A stretch of DNA of 59,210 nt from assembly GCA_017444485.1 (NCBI GenBank), contig JAFSWM010000066.1:1-59210 (forward strand), read 5' to 3'. Shown here piece after piece: positions 50,858 through 59,210 of this stretch (positions are counted from its first letter, which is position 1; the number at the start of each line of letters is the position of its first letter). The notes under the pieces are model-generated. The model made no database searches. It was given only the letters and a program-made list of their open reading frames with translations, and had not been told where the DNA came from. The DNA is from Bacteroidaceae bacterium. GTDB taxonomy: Bacteria; Bacteroidota; Bacteroidia; Bacteroidales; Bacteroidaceae. A program made the translations under genes and the position numbers.

Positions 50858-50957
50858 CGGAATTCACGCCAAACGCTGCGACTTTTCATACTTTTTAAGC
50901 CGCAGCAGGGGCTTCCCATCCGTTGGTATGTTTTAAGGGTGCTCTGTCCATCGTCAC

Positions 50958-50979
50958 AAAACGTCTGTTGATAAACGAA
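50958..50979 (+). repeat. Interspersed repeat, core fragment D
   Basis: 22 bp matching the 3' end of copies A and B (AAAACGTCTGTT...TAAACGAA). It lies in the gap between the C26-M19 and DUF4491 genes. Confidence 0.6.
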
Positions 50980-51015
50980 GGTTCAGAACACCCCTTTTGC
51001 TGTGCGCCGGCTGGC

Positions 51016-51348
51016 TCACGATTTTTTGCCAGACGCTGTTCGTTTGGGGTTCTTGGGAAACCAACCACGCTCCACACGCTTCTTCTGCTCGAAGAGTTCG
51101 TGTATGCTCCACAGGCAGGAAAAGCCCGTTACGCCAAGCATACTGGAGAGGAAAACATTCGGCACGAAGCAGGCGGCGATGATGCATACCACACCCACAA
51201 GCAGGAACACCCACCACGGCTTGGTGCCAAAGTGGTACTCTGTCTTGATGACGATGGGGTGGAATAGCCCGATGGCCAAGAAAGTGCACAATCCAACGAG
51301 CGCGCCGGTCAAAGAGAAAGCGAGCAGTATGGTGGACGTTATGGTCAT
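51016..51348 (-). CDS. DUF4491 small membrane protein
   Basis: 110 residues with three membrane helices (about 5-27, 46-66 and 69-87) and the family words GLFHPIVIKTEYHFGTKPWW and WSIHELFEQKKRVERGWFPKNPKR. The basic C-terminus is cytoplasmic. The function is unknown. Its start is 9 bp after the Lrp-type regulator stop, suggesting one transcript. Confidence 0.9.
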   Translation of the reverse strand: MTITSTILLAFSLTGALVGLCTFLAIGLFHPIVIKTEYHFGTKPWWVFLLVGVVCIIAACFVPNVFLSSMLGVTGFSCLWSIHELFEQKKRVERGWFPKNPKRTASGKKS

Positions 51349-51357
51349 GCCGTGTTG

Positions 51358-51903
51358 CTATCCGATGAGGTCGCCGTCGTAAAGGTGTCCGTCGTGGCGT
51401 GCGCTACGACGCGGACGAGAGCGAAGGACCTTGACAGGACGCGGCTCCATGATGGGAATGTTGCGGCTGAAGCCCTCTCCAAGCGAGATGAGCGCTTCGG
51501 TGCTGGTGATGCCGTCAATCTTGAGCACACAGGTGTTGAGCAGTTCCATCAGGTGCTCGTTATCGTACGAATACAGTTTTACCATGATGGAGTACTGGCC
51601 GGTGGTAAAGTGACACTCCACTATCTCGGGGAAGTTACGCAGTTGCTCGGCCACTTCCTTGTAGATAGAAGCGCGTTCCAACTTGATGCCCACATAGGTG
51701 CAAGTGTTATAGCCCAAGGCTTTGGGATCCACTGTATAGCCTGAGCCAGTGATTACCCCCTCGTCCATCAGCCGCGCCACGCGCTGGTGGATGGCTGCAC
51801 GCGACACCCCGCACACTTCTGCCACGTCCTTAAACGGGATACGCGCGTTCTTTGTGATGATGTCCAAAATCTTACGATCCAGCATGTCAATCGTTTCAAT
51901 CAT
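51358..51903 (-). CDS. Lrp/AsnC-family regulator
   Basis: 181 residues: winged helix with LDRKILDIITKNARIPFKDVAEVCGVSRAAIHQRVARL at the N-terminus, then the RAM/ligand-binding domain (YVGIKLERASIYKEVAEQLRNF...IVECHFTTGQYSIMVKLY), and an unusual basic C-terminal tail (PRPVKVLRSRPRRSARHDG). It should bind amino acids and act on nearby or distant operons. A -7 box lies 63 bp upstream. Confidence 0.93.
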   Translation of the reverse strand: MIETIDMLDRKILDIITKNARIPFKDVAEVCGVSRAAIHQRVARLMDEGVITGSGYTVDPKALGYNTCTYVGIKLERASIYKEVAEQLRNFPEIVECHFTTGQYSIMVKLYSYDNEHLMELLNTCVLKIDGITSTEALISLGEGFSRNIPIMEPRPVKVLRSRPRRSARHDGHLYDGDLIG

Positions 51904-51965
51904 TGTTAATACCGTTTCCTAAATATAAATAAGAAAAAATGTGCCCCACGTTGTGTTAGGTGCAG

Positions 51966-51973
51966 CAAAAGTA
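51966..51973 (-). promoter_or_regulatory. Candidate -7 box of the Lrp-type regulator
   Basis: Minus-strand TACTTTTG fits TAnnTTTG; the -33 box is weak. Confidence 0.45.
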
Positions 51974-52105
51974 GCGGAAAAAGTTACATCGTGCGAAATT
52001 GTTGCTGCATTTTTGCAAAAAAGCGAGGCCCTTTGTGTAAATTTGATGTCACAATGGGCTTTTTTTGTGAGTTATCACGAAACGAAAGACTTTCTTCTTG
52101 CCGTC

Positions 52106-53338
52106 TCAATGCGCCGACTTGCCCGTCAAGTAACGGATGGGATACCACACGCTGACCGCGCCCGTCACGATGGCGGTGAAGAGCACCAGCACCACGTCGG
52201 CAGCATGCACGCTGACGGGGTAAGCATCGATGATGAACGTCCCCGCTTCTCCACCAAGGCGCAGCAGGCCGAAGTGCTGCTGGGCGGCACAAAGGGCAAT
52301 ACCCAAGGCCACACCCGCAAGGGCACCTACAAGGCAGATGAGCATGCCCTCATAGAAGAAGAGGCGGCGAATGTGACGGATGGTGGCGCCCAGGGTACGA
52401 AGGGTGGACGTGTCAGCACGCTTGTCGATGATGAGCATGGATACCGCACCGATGATGTTGAAACTGGCGATGAGCACGATAAAAGCCAAGAAGATGTAGG
52501 CCACAAACTTCTCAATGTTCATGATGCGGAAGGTGTCTTCCTGCTGCTCCGTGCGGTCCAACACACGAAAACGCCCGCCGCCGGCCTGTGTGAGTTCGGC
52601 CTTCACTGCCTGCACATCGCGCACATCGTCGCGAAGCCGCAATTCCACGGAGGAAATCCTGCCCTCCTGCTCAAAGAGGTCCTGCGCAAACTTCAGTGGC
52701 ACGAGCATGATGTTCTCGTCGTACTTGCGCTGGTGCACTTGGAACGCGGTGCCTGAGGCAAAAACCTTGTCGAAGGTGAAACTCTCGGCAGGGTTGGCCA
52801 TGTTGATGCGCTCACCTTTTCGCGGGGCATATATATACGGAGTGCCGAAGTCGACGCTCCCCATGGCGGCGGCCAGGCCTATGCCCGGTGTGGCATAACT
52901 GACGCCGGCACGCTGCAGGGTGAAGCCCTTTTCTATGTCGCCCACCAGGATGCTGTCGATGCCAGAGGTTTCTGCATAGTTGTCGGCCACGCCTTTCAGG
53001 GTGAACACAAGGGGCTTTCCCTTGGGCAGGATCAGGGCTTGCTGCGTGAGGCAAGGTGTGGCAGCGGCTACCGCAGGGTGGCGCATCATGGCAACAAGGG
53101 CGGGGTCGTCGGCATCAGCGAGTTTGCCTCCTGCTGGCATCACAAGCAGTTCGGGGTCCATGGCTGTGTAGAGACTGCCTATCAGTTCGCGGAAGCCATT
53201 GAACACGCTGAGCGTCACCACCAACGCCAGGCACGACACCGCCACGCCGCCAGCAGAGATGGCGGAGATTAGGTGGATAAAGCCCACCTTACGCGGCGAA
53301 AAGAGGTAGCGCCGAGCTATGAAGAAGGGGAAAGACAT
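52106..53338 (-). CDS. LolC/LolE-type ABC transporter permease
   Basis: 410 residues with the FtsX/MacB-core layout: a membrane helix near the N-terminus (IARRYLFSPRKVGFIHLISAISAGGVAVSCLALVV), a large periplasmic domain and three C-terminal helices (AYIFLAFIVLIASFNIIGAVSML onwards). It matches the permease of the lipoprotein-releasing system, which extracts lipoproteins from the inner membrane. The partner ATPase LolD is not in the window. It follows rbfA by 3 bp. Confidence 0.9.
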   Translation of the reverse strand: MSFPFFIARRYLFSPRKVGFIHLISAISAGGVAVSCLALVVTLSVFNGFRELIGSLYTAMDPELLVMPAGGKLADADDPALVAMMRHPAVAAATPCLTQQALILPKGKPLVFTLKGVADNYAETSGIDSILVGDIEKGFTLQRAGVSYATPGIGLAAAMGSVDFGTPYIYAPRKGERINMANPAESFTFDKVFASGTAFQVHQRKYDENIMLVPLKFAQDLFEQEGRISSVELRLRDDVRDVQAVKAELTQAGGGRFRVLDRTEQQEDTFRIMNIEKFVAYIFLAFIVLIASFNIIGAVSMLIIDKRADTSTLRTLGATIRHIRRLFFYEGMLICLVGALAGVALGIALCAAQQHFGLLRLGGEAGTFIIDAYPVSVHAADVVLVLFTAIVTGAVSVWYPIRYLTGKSAH

Positions 53339-53341
53339 CCC

Positions 53342-53680
53342 TTAGCCTTTCGATAGGAGTTCGTCGATATGGTCGATATAGTCGAGGGAGTCGTCTAAGA
53401 AGAAGCGGAGTTCGGGAATGATGCGCAACTGCTTCCCGCAGCGGCGCCCCAGTTCATAACGCACGCTGCGGACGTTGGCCGTGATGTTCTCTATCAGTTC
53501 CTGCGAACGCTCCGAGGGGAAGATGGAAAGATAGGCGCGACATACGCTCAGATCGGGGCTGACGTAGGTCTTGCTCACACTGACCAGCACGCCGTGCGTC
53601 CGTGCAGTCTGCAGACGGAAGATGTCGCTCAGTTCCTTCTGTATCAGTCGCTCTATGCGCTTCTGTCGAGTTGTTTCCAT
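53342..53680 (-). CDS. rbfA: 30S ribosome-binding factor A
   Basis: 112 residues matching RbfA: RLIQKELSDIFRLQ at the N-terminus, VSVSKTYVSPDLSVCRAYLSIF in the KH-like core, and LGRRCGKQLRIIPELRFFLDDSLDYIDHIDELL at the C-terminus. It matures the 5' end of 16S rRNA in the cytoplasm. The gene lies 3 bp before the permease gene and may be translationally coupled to it. Confidence 0.96.
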   Translation of the reverse strand: METTRQKRIERLIQKELSDIFRLQTARTHGVLVSVSKTYVSPDLSVCRAYLSIFPSERSQELIENITANVRSVRYELGRRCGKQLRIIPELRFFLDDSLDYIDHIDELLSKG

Positions 53681-53701
53681 AGTAATGCCAGTGGGGTGTG
53701 G

Positions 53702-54913
53702 TCAGTTTGCAGCGCGGGTGTCGAGGATGGTGTAGCCGGCTTGGGTGATGCCGTCCTGAATGTCGTGGATATGCTGCGTGTTGCGGGTTTCGAGCACCAT
53801 ACGCAGATTGCATGAGTTCACGTCGGGACTCTCGCCGTTGCGCTCGTGGTGCAGAGAGATGATGTTCGCACCGAAGCGTACGATGACCTTGGAGAGGCCG
53901 AGCAGCGAACCGGGGCGGTCGGGGAGTTCTATGAGCATCTCCACGGTGCGCCCGCTCTTCATCAGACCTCTGTTGATGACGCGGCTCAGGATGGTCACGT
54001 CGATGTTACCACCGCTCACCACGCAGCACACCTTCTTGCCCTCAATGGGATACTTGCCGAACATGGCGGCTGCCACACTGACGGCACCCGCGCCCTCGGA
54101 GGCCAACTTGTGGTGCTCGATGAGTGCAAGGATGGCGGCACAGATTTCGTCCTCGCTCACCGTGACAATATCGTCTAAGTATTGGCGGCAGAGTTCAAAC
54201 GTGTGTTGCCCGGGCTGCTTCACGGCAATGCCGTCGGCAATGGTCAGAATGTCGGGAAGCGACACGATCTCGCCGCGCTGCACACTCTCTTGCATGCCGG
54301 CGGCGCCAGCGGCCTGCACACCGACAACCTTGATGCTGGGCTTGAGCGTTTTTAGCGCATAGGCAGTTCCTGCGGCCAGCCCTCCGCCGCCGATGGGTAC
54401 GAACACCACGTCAAGGTCGGGCTGCTCGTCAAGAATCTCCATGCCGATGGTGCCCTGCCCTGCTATCACCAACTCGTCGTCGAAGGGGTGGATGAACGTC
54501 ATGCCAGTCTCCTTCTCCTTCTCGAGGGCGTGGCAATAGGCGTCATCGTACACCCCAGGCACCAGCTCCACCTCTGCGCCGAGGTCGCGCGTGGCTTCCA
54601 CCGTGGAGATAGGCGCGCCCTCGGGCATGCAAATCAAGGCTTTGATGCCCAGCCGACGGGCAGCCAGGGCCACACCTTGGGCATGGTTGCCAGCGGAGCA
54701 CGCCAGCACGCCGCGAGCACGTTCCTCCTCACTGAGTTGGGAGATCTTAAAGCCCGCGCCGCGTACCTTGAACGAACCCGTCACCTGCAGGTTTTCGGGC
54801 TTGAGGAAAAGGGTGGCGCTGGATAGCAGTTTTTCGGTCTTGATGAGCGACGTGGGGCGAATCACACGGCTGAGCACGGTGCGTGCCTTGTAGATGACAT
54901 CGAGTGTAAGCAC
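53702..54913 (-). CDS. ilvA: Threonine ammonia-lyase
   Basis: 403 residues with a GTG start at 54913 (MLTLDVIYKARTVLSRVIRPTSL); the open frame runs upstream through the promoter region and lacks homology there. The PLP Lys is in GSFKVRGAGFKI, with the phosphate loop IGGGGLAAG, and a C-terminal ACT domain (TVEMLIELPDRPGSLLGL) is present. It deaminates threonine (and serine) to 2-oxobutyrate. The single ACT domain and length fit the catabolic/short form common in Bacteroidales. The -7 box TACATTTG at 55000-55007 would give an 80-nt leader. Confidence 0.92.
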   Translation of the reverse strand: MLTLDVIYKARTVLSRVIRPTSLIKTEKLLSSATLFLKPENLQVTGSFKVRGAGFKISQLSEEERARGVLACSAGNHAQGVALAARRLGIKALICMPEGAPISTVEATRDLGAEVELVPGVYDDAYCHALEKEKETGMTFIHPFDDELVIAGQGTIGMEILDEQPDLDVVFVPIGGGGLAAGTAYALKTLKPSIKVVGVQAAGAAGMQESVQRGEIVSLPDILTIADGIAVKQPGQHTFELCRQYLDDIVTVSEDEICAAILALIEHHKLASEGAGAVSVAAAMFGKYPIEGKKVCCVVSGGNIDVTILSRVINRGLMKSGRTVEMLIELPDRPGSLLGLSKVIVRFGANIISLHHERNGESPDVNSCNLRMVLETRNTQHIHDIQDGITQAGYTILDTRAAN

Positions 54914-55124
54914 GGGAGGGATGATGTAAAAGAAAAGGCGGGCGGCGGAGCAGGCGGTAACACCACATCTGCCGCGTTCTGCCAGATTGGAAAACGCGGC
55001 AAATGTAGTAAAAACTGCACGAACACGCGCAGAGACGGCTGATTTACACCCGCTTCGCACCTGTTGCCCAGGCCCTTGTGCCTATTTCTGCAAGGTAAAC
55101 CTGACGGGCGAGGTGGCTGGAATG

Positions 55125-56204
55125 TCACCGCGCGTTGTTACGCTTTCCTGTGGGCAACAAGGGATTGACGGCGGCAGAGAGCGCGAAGGAGCAGGCCAAC
55201 ACTAGCGGCACCAGCACCAACCACCAGAGGCCGAACTGTGCCTGGCTGACAAAGTAGCGCGCCTTGAAGAGGGGGTAGAACAGTGCGTCGAACATATAAC
55301 TCACCAGGTACATGTCGAGCGACAGCAGGGATACTTTGGCCAAGGCTTTCTTCAAGAACGTACTGTCCACATCGCGCTGGTAGAGCAACAGGAACACGCA
55401 GAGCGACATGACGAAGCACAGCGGTGTGTCCGTGCCGCCGAAGGGTTGGAGCATGGGGCGGTCGTGAACCATCAACACGTTGAATAGCGGGTTGAGCAGG
55501 GCGACGCCCAGTATGACGGCAAGCCCCGTGCGCAAGCGAAGGCGGGGTTGGTACTCGCGGATATAAGTGCCGAGGAAGAAGTAGGCCAGGGGGAATATCT
55601 TGTCCCACGAAGCGGGCCACACCTTCATGCCGTAGCGATTGCAGAACGTGGCCATCAGCGAGAGCATCACCAGCGTGAGAATCAAAGCCTGCTTATGGCG
55701 CTTGGAGGTGAGGCCTCGGTACAACACGTTGAGGAACGGTGTGAGGGCAAACAGGCCTATCCACATCTCTATGTACCAGGCATAGGGAATGGCATCGAAG
55801 CGCAACACGGCGTGTGCCCATTGCATCGGGGTGTGATGGTCGCCGAGGTAGTACTCGCGGAAACAGATCGTCAGGATGCTGTACACCAAATAGGCCGATA
55901 GCACACGCACATACCCCAGGTAGTAGGAGCGCGACAATGTCTTTCTGGCGTTCAGGTATCCCGTGAGCATCAGGAAGAGCGGCACGCCCACGCACATCAC
56001 TTGCCGCACCACGGCCTGCAAAAACATGGAGAACCCGCCGAAATTCTCCTGAAGGAAGGCGGTGTTCATGAAGAAGTGGCCGCCCACCACGGTGAAGATG
56101 GCGGTGCAGCGCACAATGTCAAGCCCTGCGATACGGGGCTTTGAAAACTTTGCCCCCCCCGAATAGTTTTCTGTGAGCGGGGCAGCCTTATTCGTAAGGT
56201 TCAT
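55125..56204 (-). CDS. Acyltransferase family 3 membrane protein
   Basis: 359 residues from the ATG at 56204. It shows SKPRIAGLDIVRCTAIFTVVGGHFF, the acyltransferase-3 start with conserved Arg and His, and about ten membrane helices including GVPLFLMLTGYLNARKTLSR. It probably acylates a surface polysaccharide or lipid. It is divergent from the member at 39150-40169. It lies downstream of the copper ATPase gene with no other glycan gene near. Confidence 0.87.
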   Translation of the reverse strand: MNLTNKAAPLTENYSGGAKFSKPRIAGLDIVRCTAIFTVVGGHFFMNTAFLQENFGGFSMFLQAVVRQVMCVGVPLFLMLTGYLNARKTLSRSYYLGYVRVLSAYLVYSILTICFREYYLGDHHTPMQWAHAVLRFDAIPYAWYIEMWIGLFALTPFLNVLYRGLTSKRHKQALILTLVMLSLMATFCNRYGMKVWPASWDKIFPLAYFFLGTYIREYQPRLRLRTGLAVILGVALLNPLFNVLMVHDRPMLQPFGGTDTPLCFVMSLCVFLLLYQRDVDSTFLKKALAKVSLLSLDMYLVSYMFDALFYPLFKARYFVSQAQFGLWWLVLVPLVLACSFALSAAVNPLLPTGKRNNAR

Positions 56205-56271
56205 AAGTGGAACGGGGAGCGGGATTGTGGGTTGTTGTTGATGGAAGTACAAGGTTGTCCTTCCCGCGGGC

Positions 56272-58704
56272 CTACTCGCTGAGCGTATATTCGCCTGCGT
56301 TTTCGGTCACGGCGCGTTGAAGGTCGGCCAGGGGCAGCGGCGCATCGCTGAAGGTGACGACGGCTTGTGCGGGGTCAAGGGTAACGGTGGCGCTCACGCC
56401 CTCGATGGAGTTCAGAGCGCGTTCCACATGGGCGCGGCAGTGTTGGCACATCATGCCGCTGACGGTGTAGGTTTTCTGTTGCATAGTATCTTGGTTGGTT
56501 TCAGTTTCTGTCGTGACAGGGGCGGGGGCTGTGGTATTTGCCTGTGGTTTCCTGCGCCGCGCCGTGCCGCGTAGCCGCAGGCTGTTGCCCACCACGCTGA
56601 CGCTGCTCAGTGCCATGCAGAGGCTGCCGAGCATGGGACTTACCACTCCGGTGGCAGCCAGGGGGATGGCCAGGCTGTTATAGACGAAGGCCCAGAAGAG
56701 GTTTTGGCGCACCGTGCGCATCGTGCGGCGCGAGAGGCTGACCAGTTCGGGCAGCAGGGAGAGGTCGGAGGTGAGCAACGTGGCCTGTGCGCTCTCCATG
56801 GCGATGTCGCTGCCTGCCCCCATCGCCACACTCAGGTCGGCAACGGCCAGGGCAGCGCTGTCGTTGATGCCGTCGCCGGTCATGGCCACCACGCGCCCCT
56901 CCGACTTCAAGCGGCGGAGGTAGGCGGCCTTGTCGGCGGGGAGCAACCCGCCCTGTGCCTCGTCGATGCCGGCCTCGGCAGCGGCGGCAAGGGCGGCGGC
57001 AGGGGTGTCGCCGGTGAGTAGCACGGTGCGGATGCCCTGACGTTTCAGCGTGCGCACCGTAGCGGCGGACGTGGGTTTCAAGCGGTCGGCAAGGGCGGCG
57101 AAGCCCAGTACATCGGTCTCGTTGGCGAGCCACACCAAGGTACGGCCCTTCGTCTCCTCCCCCTCGGCATTCTTGGCCAAGGCGGGAGCAGGGGTGAGCC
57201 CTTGCTCACGGAGCAGCGGGCGATTCCCCACATAGTAGCGCCTCCCGTCCACCACGGCGGTCAATCCCAATCCGGGCAGCGCGCGGTATTCGGTCACCGA
57301 CGGGGCAACCTGCGCGCTGTGTGCAAAGGCGGCAGAAATGGCATGGGCCAACGGATGCTCGGAACGGCTCTCTATGGCAGACAATGTGGCAGCATCGGCA
57401 TCCGACAGGCGATAGGACACCACGGCAGGGCGACCTTCGGTGAGCGTGCCGGTCTTGTCGAGGGCCACGAGGTCGATGCGGCAGGCGGTCTGCAGGCTCT
57501 CCGCATCCTTGATGAGGATACCGGCCTCGGCAGCACGCCCTATGCCCACCATCAGCGCGGTGGGGGTGGCCAACCCGAGGGCGCATGGGCAGGCGATGAT
57601 CAGCACACCGGTCATGGCCATCACGGCAGATGCCAGGCCGCTCTCGGGACGCACCACAAGCCATCCCACAAGCGTCGCCACACTGACGAGAATGACGGCA
57701 GGCACAAACACGGCGGCTACCTTGTCCACCGTCTGCTGCACCGGAGCGCGGCTGCCTTGTGCATCGCGCACGGCACGAATCACACCGCTGAGCACACTGC
57801 CGTCAAGGCTCTTGTCGCAACGCACGGTCAGTGCACCGCTGCCGTTCAGTGTGCCGGCCAGCACGCGGCAGCCCGACGTTTTCTCCACAGGTGTGGGCTC
57901 GCCGGTCAGACTGCTTTCATCTACAAACGACGCGCCTTCCACTACCGTGCCATCCACAGCGACGCGCGCCCCAGGGCGTACCAGCACAAGCATCCCTGGC
58001 ACGATGGCCGCGATGTCGGTGAGGCGTGTGCTGCCGTCAGACGCTAACGTAGGCACCAAGCGCGGCTGCAGCCCAGCGAGCCGACGGATGGCCTCGCCGG
58101 TGCGACGCTTGGCACGAGCCTCCAACCAGCGGCCCAACAGGATGAAAGCCACGATGCCCACAGCCGACTCGAAGAAGAGTTGCGCCGAAATCAGATGGGG
58201 AAAAAACAGGTTCAGCAGGCTGAAGGCATAGGCAATGCCGGTGCTCAGCGCCACAAGCGTGTCCATATTGGTGTGCAGGCGGCGCAGTTGGCGTGCAGTA
58301 CGAACAAAGAAAGGAGCGGCACACCAGCCCATCACAAGCGTGGCGATGGCAGCGATGGCATAACGCACCTGAGGGGAGTCACCTCCCCAGATGCCCAATG
58401 CCATAATCACCGCCGCCGCTACCAAGGCAAAGACCGTGCGGCGCTTCAAGAGGCGGTAGGCACGCTCCTCGCGCTGCTGCGCAGAAGCCTCCCCGTCGGG
58501 CAACACCAATTCGTAGCCCGCCGCACGCACCATCTGCTCAAGCACAGCCTCCTCCACCGCCGCCTCGTCGAAGTCCACCATAGCAGAGCCATCGGCAAAG
58601 TTCACTGCCGCCGAACGCACACCAGCGGTGCCACTGAGCGTGCGCTGCACGGTAGCGGCGCAGGCAGCGCAGCTCATGCCAAGTATCGGGTAACGTCGTT
58701 TCAT
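56272..58704 (-). CDS. copA: Copper P1B-type ATPase with N- and C-terminal HMA domains
   Basis: 810 residues from the ATG at 58704. The N-terminal HMA domain has GMSCAAC; the CPC copper site is in IIACPCALGLATPTAL, with DKTGTLTEG, SEHPLAHAI, TGDGIND and eight membrane helices. After the ATPase a linker rich in Thr and Pro leads to a second HMA domain with GMMCQHC, which looks like a CopZ chaperone joined at the C-terminus (an internal MQQKTYTVSG start remains). It exports Cu(I) from the cytoplasm. Confidence 0.95.
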   Translation of the reverse strand: MKRRYPILGMSCAACAATVQRTLSGTAGVRSAAVNFADGSAMVDFDEAAVEEAVLEQMVRAAGYELVLPDGEASAQQREERAYRLLKRRTVFALVAAAVIMALGIWGGDSPQVRYAIAAIATLVMGWCAAPFFVRTARQLRRLHTNMDTLVALSTGIAYAFSLLNLFFPHLISAQLFFESAVGIVAFILLGRWLEARAKRRTGEAIRRLAGLQPRLVPTLASDGSTRLTDIAAIVPGMLVLVRPGARVAVDGTVVEGASFVDESSLTGEPTPVEKTSGCRVLAGTLNGSGALTVRCDKSLDGSVLSGVIRAVRDAQGSRAPVQQTVDKVAAVFVPAVILVSVATLVGWLVVRPESGLASAVMAMTGVLIIACPCALGLATPTALMVGIGRAAEAGILIKDAESLQTACRIDLVALDKTGTLTEGRPAVVSYRLSDADAATLSAIESRSEHPLAHAISAAFAHSAQVAPSVTEYRALPGLGLTAVVDGRRYYVGNRPLLREQGLTPAPALAKNAEGEETKGRTLVWLANETDVLGFAALADRLKPTSAATVRTLKRQGIRTVLLTGDTPAAALAAAAEAGIDEAQGGLLPADKAAYLRRLKSEGRVVAMTGDGINDSAALAVADLSVAMGAGSDIAMESAQATLLTSDLSLLPELVSLSRRTMRTVRQNLFWAFVYNSLAIPLAATGVVSPMLGSLCMALSSVSVVGNSLRLRGTARRRKPQANTTAPAPVTTETETNQDTMQQKTYTVSGMMCQHCRAHVERALNSIEGVSATVTLDPAQAVVTFSDAPLPLADLQRAVTENAGEYTLSE

Positions 58705-59210
58705 TGGAATCGGGTGCAAAAATAAAGTTTTCGGCGTGTTTCACCACCCGAACCAGCGCAACATACAAGAACAAGCAAGCCGCCTTGCGGGGCGGCCTGC
58801 TCAGACGAACATTGACATAACAATTTCAATCTTTCACTCACTTAATTTTCTCCGTTCTTTCACGCTGCAAAAATACGGCGGCCCCATACCCCCAGCAATA
58901 CCCACAATTAGGTATTTCAACGCGTTGAACCACTACTTTGCCCCTGCCTGCCACGGCTCGGCGCGTTGCAAAACTACGCTATCAGGACACCCGTCACGCA
59001 CAAAACCAGCAGTATCACCGCATGATACACGCTGTTTCACCTAGTGACACACGCTGTTTCACCTAGTGACACACGCTGTTTCACCTGGTGACACACGCTG
59101 TTCCACCTGGTGACACACGCTGTTCCACCCCATGGAACAAACCAGGGAATGCGCCGAGGCTGCTGCCCTGGGAGCGCGGGCGTCTCGCCCGCGACAGCGC
59201 TGAAAGCAAA
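58705..59210. other. Intergenic region with repeats at the window end
   Basis: No gene was supported. A minus-strand TATTTTTG at 58717-58724 may be the copA -7 box, and another at 58868-58875 lacks a partner. The 22-bp tandem array occupies 59024-59133, and a short GC-rich hairpin (59175-59182 with 59186-59193) lies near the edge. Confidence 0.5.
59024..59133. repeat. Five 22-bp tandem units
   Basis: Five units of the form GACACACGCTGTTTCACCTAGT, drifting gradually from one end to the other (TTTCACCTAGT to TTCCACCTGGT). The arrangement resembles the 43291-43424 arrays in unit length but not sequence. Confidence 0.85.

Noticed and set aside
59024-59133. Possible CRISPR array or phage attachment site
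   Set aside because: Five contiguous 22-bp units without spacers; no integrase gene or tRNA end was seen.
1-59210. Search for tRNA, rRNA, riboswitch and transposase genes
   Set aside because: No cloverleaf with a GTTCGA-type arm, no rRNA signature and no DDE or serine/tyrosine recombinase was recognised by eye; a covariance-model scan would settle small RNAs.

Overview
The window reads as Bacteroidales chromosome, possibly Prevotellaceae or a close relative. The evidence is the promoter form (a TTTG or TTG box about 19-21 bp before TAnnTTTG), the lack of Shine-Dalgarno dependence, lipoproteins with Bacteroidota-type lipoboxes, and families largely confined to the phylum (DUF4292, DUF4491, DUF5689, Bacteroidales-type DUF2795, a 949-residue FKP, SumF1-type secreted proteins). 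The DNA is GC-rich for the order. No rRNA, tRNA, CRISPR array, integrase or transposase was seen; the mobile-looking sequences are short intergenic repeats only.

Region 1 (1-12.5 kb) starts with the 5' end of pckA. It then holds a 12-gene co-directional cluster on the minus strand: a stand-alone LytTR regulator, an FHA/two-TM/zinc-ribbon protein, two paralogous acidic single-TM proteins with Ca-loop-like and His-rich segments, an exported caspase-fold peptidase, two zinc-ribbon proteins (one with an FHA-like part), a membrane-tethered PP2C phosphatase, a Sel1/TPR protein, a membrane-tethered Ser/Thr kinase and two exported SUMF1-fold proteins. Both acidic-protein promoters carry the same pair of 14-bp direct repeats with 21-bp period just upstream of the -33 box, the geometry expected of LytTR sites. 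Their cytoplasmic N-termini share a YNDxST-like motif that could be a kinase substrate read by an FHA domain. This is the best candidate here for an undescribed system: a writer/eraser/reader phospho-signalling module linked to envelope proteins and a periplasmic caspase.

Region 2 (12.7-19.8 kb, plus strand) holds a PlsC-type acyltransferase, the bifunctional L-fucose kinase/GDP-fucose pyrophosphorylase FKP, a secreted GH89 alpha-N-acetylglucosaminidase and an RlpA-like protein. It fits a host-glycan-using, surface-fucosylating gut or oral commensal.

Region 3 (19.9-29.2 kb) is a probable nucleic-acid or phosphate scavenging locus. A TonB-dependent receptor, a DUF5689 lipoprotein, a choice-of-anchor-J lipoprotein and a DNA/RNA non-specific endonuclease are read leftward; a secreted endonuclease/exonuclease/phosphatase protein, followed by hisS, is read rightward from the same intergenic region.

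Region 4 (29.2-43.3 kb) holds a SUMF1 lipoprotein, an Ala-rich repeat lipoprotein, an OmpA-family protein, DUF3467, a neutral zinc metallopeptidase, PriA, a Fic protein, a carboxyltransferase (OadA/PycB-like) lacking the biotinyl lysine, a membrane acyltransferase, a sugar nucleotidyltransferase, DUF2795 and a THUMP-like methyltransferase. A roughly 83-bp interspersed repeat sits in the leaders of two of these genes, with partial copies elsewhere.

Region 5 (43.5-58.7 kb, all minus) is mostly housekeeping: dut-TPR-DUF4292-LytM, SufE, a glutaminyl-cyclase-like M28 enzyme, a C26-M19 peptidase fusion, DUF4491, an Lrp/AsnC regulator, a LolC/E-type permease, RbfA, threonine ammonia-lyase, a second acyltransferase and a CopA ATPase with an added C-terminal HMA domain. 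Several intergenic gaps carry short tandem arrays, three of them with the same 21-22 bp unit length but unrelated sequences.
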